64,000 nucleotides of DNA, from the NCBI RefSeq assembly GCF_003464165.1, contig NZ_QSEK01000013.1:4915-68914 (forward strand), read 5' to 3'. A program made the translations under genes and the position numbers. Position 1 is the stretch's first letter, and the number at the start of each line of letters is the position of its first letter. Origin of the DNA: Eubacterium sp. AM49-13BH. GTDB taxonomy: Bacteria > Bacillota > Clostridia > Lachnospirales > Lachnospiraceae. This document shows positions 62,666 through 64,000 of the stretch, piece after piece. The notes under the pieces are model-generated. The model was not told the DNA's origin. It worked only from the letters and a program-made list of their open reading frames with translations, and made no database searches.

Positions 62666-63699
62666 TCATGCCTCCATGTATACGGATTATCTATTCCGTA
62701 CTTAATAAACTTATCCATAATATCCGGTGGGAGATCATTATTCAGAAACTCCCCATCTTCATATATAACTGTACATATATTCTCTCCGTGATATCTGCTT
62801 AAAAAACCAACCTGACTGATATGTCTTCTTTCAAATCTGTCACAATCAACAAGCAGAACAAGATCTATGTACTTGTATATACTGTTGATAAATCTGTCTG
62901 ACGATTCTCCATTGCCAAGCATAGAATACATTCTGTCCGGCATATCCCTGATATCATCAAGATGCATTGTTGTCATACAATACGCCCCTGTTGACAGACT
63001 GTTAAGCAGTTCCATTACCTCCGGTCCTCTTGACTCAGACAAAAGAACCCAGTCGATATTATGGCGCAGTCCTGCCCTGATAATATCCTGATATGTAACC
63101 TTCGAATCCACAAAAAACTCAACACATTTGTTATGAGGATTAATCTGTCTGTAATGAATCTCCTGATTATCTTCATACACTCCCACCTTCTCCTCGGCAG
63201 GTATATATGTAGCAAGATACTTAAGCAGTTCTGTCTTTCCTGCATGTGGCTGTCCACCTATTACTGTAGAAAGATGTGCTGTCACGCAATTCTCTAACAA
63301 TGTAATAATACTTTCCGGAGCGTAGTCAGACCTGACAAGATCGGCATGTCCAAATCGCAGCTTCTGTGGTATCTTTCTTATTGCCATACTCTTTCTGCCG
63401 CATCTTGATTCATGCCATATAGAAATTCTTAAAGATTCTGTATTAGCTTCTAATATCGGATGCATCCTGTTAAAAGATGCACCCATAATATTAGCAAGCC
63501 TTATAGACAGATTATCCATATATCTGTCGCTTAGTTCTTTCATGGAAATATAGCAGCCTCTTCCTAACTGTGTTATCCATAGATTATACCCATCCCACTC
63601 GATATCAGTTACAGTCTCATCGGATATCTCTTCCTTAAACTCTGAGAATATGTCTTCCTTGTTATTCTCAATAAGTTCCTGAAGCTGTTCTTTCTCCAT
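62662..63699 (-). CDS. TadA/CpaF-type secretion ATPase
   Basis: A 345-residue ATPase. Walker A is VIGGQPHAGKTELLKYLATY (about residues 148-160), followed by VGVYEDNQEIHYRQINP, DWVLLSESRGPEVMELLNSL and CMTTMHLDDIRDMPDRMYSM, the Asp and His boxes of the VirB11/CpaF group. It powers assembly of Tad pili or a related system. The N-terminal domain is shorter than in classical CpaF (about 450). AGGA precedes the ATG. Prepilin peptidase and secretin-like genes are not in the window. Confidence 0.87.
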   Translation of the reverse strand: MEKEQLQELIENNKEDIFSEFKEEISDETVTDIEWDGYNLWITQLGRGCYISMKELSDRYMDNLSIRLANIMGASFNRMHPILEANTESLRISIWHESRCGRKSMAIRKIPQKLRFGHADLVRSDYAPESIITLLENCVTAHLSTVIGGQPHAGKTELLKYLATYIPAEEKVGVYEDNQEIHYRQINPHNKCVEFFVDSKVTYQDIIRAGLRHNIDWVLLSESRGPEVMELLNSLSTGAYCMTTMHLDDIRDMPDRMYSMLGNGESSDRFINSIYKYIDLVLLVDCDRFERRHISQVGFLSRYHGENICTVIYEDGEFLNNDLPPDIMDKFIKYGIDNPYTWRHD

Positions 63700-63713
63700 A
63701 TTGTTTCCTCATA

Positions 63714-63902
63714 CTATTCCCCATCACCAGGTCTGCTCGCATCAATAGCATCATATATATGCTCCTTATACGAGATATCGCTTACTGCCCCCTTAGTTCT
63801 GTCTGTAACAATAGTAACAACCGCTGCTGTAAGCAATACTGCAGCAAGCACCCCCGCAAGTGCTATAACAACCTTTCCATAATGTTCGATAATATCATGC
63901 AT
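63714..63902 (-). CDS. 62-residue membrane micro-protein upstream of the Tad ATPase
   Basis: The protein starts MHDIIEHYGKVVIALAGVLA, with a hydrophobic helix to about residue 33 and a polar tail (YKEHIYDAIDASRPGDGE). GGAGG lies 8 bases before the ATG at 63902; a TTG two codons earlier is less likely. The motif D-I-I-x-x-Y-G is shared with the other micro-proteins in the locus. It is the first gene seen of the operon; the upstream region continues to the window end and is AT-rich. Confidence 0.7.
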   Translation of the reverse strand: MHDIIEHYGKVVIALAGVLAAVLLTAAVVTIVTDRTKGAVSDISYKEHIYDAIDASRPGDGE

Positions 63903-64000
63903 ATACAATTCCTCCTCTGAATTAAATTATTTAAAAAGTACTTTTTATAGTTTGGATATTATCATATATTCAAAAGTTTGTAAAGTATAAAAATATAGAA

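Overview
The window looks like a chromosomal piece of a low-GC, Gram-positive, anaerobic gut bacterium of the Lachnospiraceae, possibly close to Lachnospira/Eubacterium eligens. This is inferred from the AT-rich composition, strong GGAGG ribosome binding sites, a McsA/McsB/ClpC stress module, the dgt-dnaG-rpoD-trmK block, Csp-type subtilase, DapL-type lysine synthesis, several sensor and membrane families common in that group, and pectin/uronate genes. No rRNA, tRNA, CRISPR array, intact IS element or prophage was seen.

Layout. 1-2.0 kb: clpC (cut by the window edge), mcsB and mcsA. 2-7.1 kb: a SpoVB-like flippase and an operon for a GT2-GtrA glycosyltransferase, a phosphodiester-glycosidase-domain protein and a membrane-anchored unknown; the flippase and the unknown carry apparent indel frameshifts. 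7.2-8.5 kb: small proteins, one a Cys/Gly-rich double-hydrophobic repeat protein. 8.5-18.7 kb: leuS, tyrA, a repeat-rich gap, a nucleoside kinase, then trmK, rpoD, dnaG and dgt. 18.9-26.8 kb: membrane protein, CorC/HlyC-type protein, dapL, cupin, GH105 unsaturated uronyl hydrolase, patatin, DUF218 protein, and a kdgF-uxuB pair for uronate breakdown. 27-32 kb: metE with a LysR regulator, then mgtE behind a structured leader with a terminator and a possible 30-codon leader ORF. 32.7-37.8 kb: a sulfur cluster (Rrf2 regulator, MetY, ferredoxin-type sulfite reductase, TusA-like, thioredoxin, ThiS-like carrier with a blocked C-terminus, E1-like enzyme, JAMM protease) that matches the protein-thiocarboxylate route to homocysteine; its product would feed metE. 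37.8-40.1 kb: Csp-like subtilase and a zinc-ribbon protein. 40.1-44.9 kb: a hybrid histidine kinase coupled to an unusual lipoprotein that joins a family 1 solute-binding protein to a 5'-nucleotidase C-terminal-like domain; base use here looks richer in G+C than the flanks. 45-50 kb: phosphoesterase, AbiEi-like protein, toastrack-like protein, queH, hisC and a second aminotransferase. 50-52.9 kb: membrane glycosyltransferase plus a GtrB/DPM1-like GT2. 52.9-58.4 kb: a sugar operon (DUF4867, fucose/arabinose-isomerase-like, xylulokinase, transaldolase-like aldolase, ROK regulator). 58.5-60.1 kb: predicted metal exporter and PAP2 phosphatase. 60.1-63.9 kb: a compact Tad-like secretion/pilus operon with tiny related membrane proteins.

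The most interesting points are the self-contained sulfur-carrier homocysteine cluster with its Gly-Gly-Gly-Ala-Tyr tail, the solute-binding/5'-nucleotidase fusion with its hybrid kinase, the mgtE leader, the family of micro-proteins in the Tad locus, the uncharacterised DUF4867 sugar operon, and several intergenic repeats: two large palindromes, a 62-bp tandem repeat and a dispersed 39-bp element. Positions of short sites were read by eye from the sequence.
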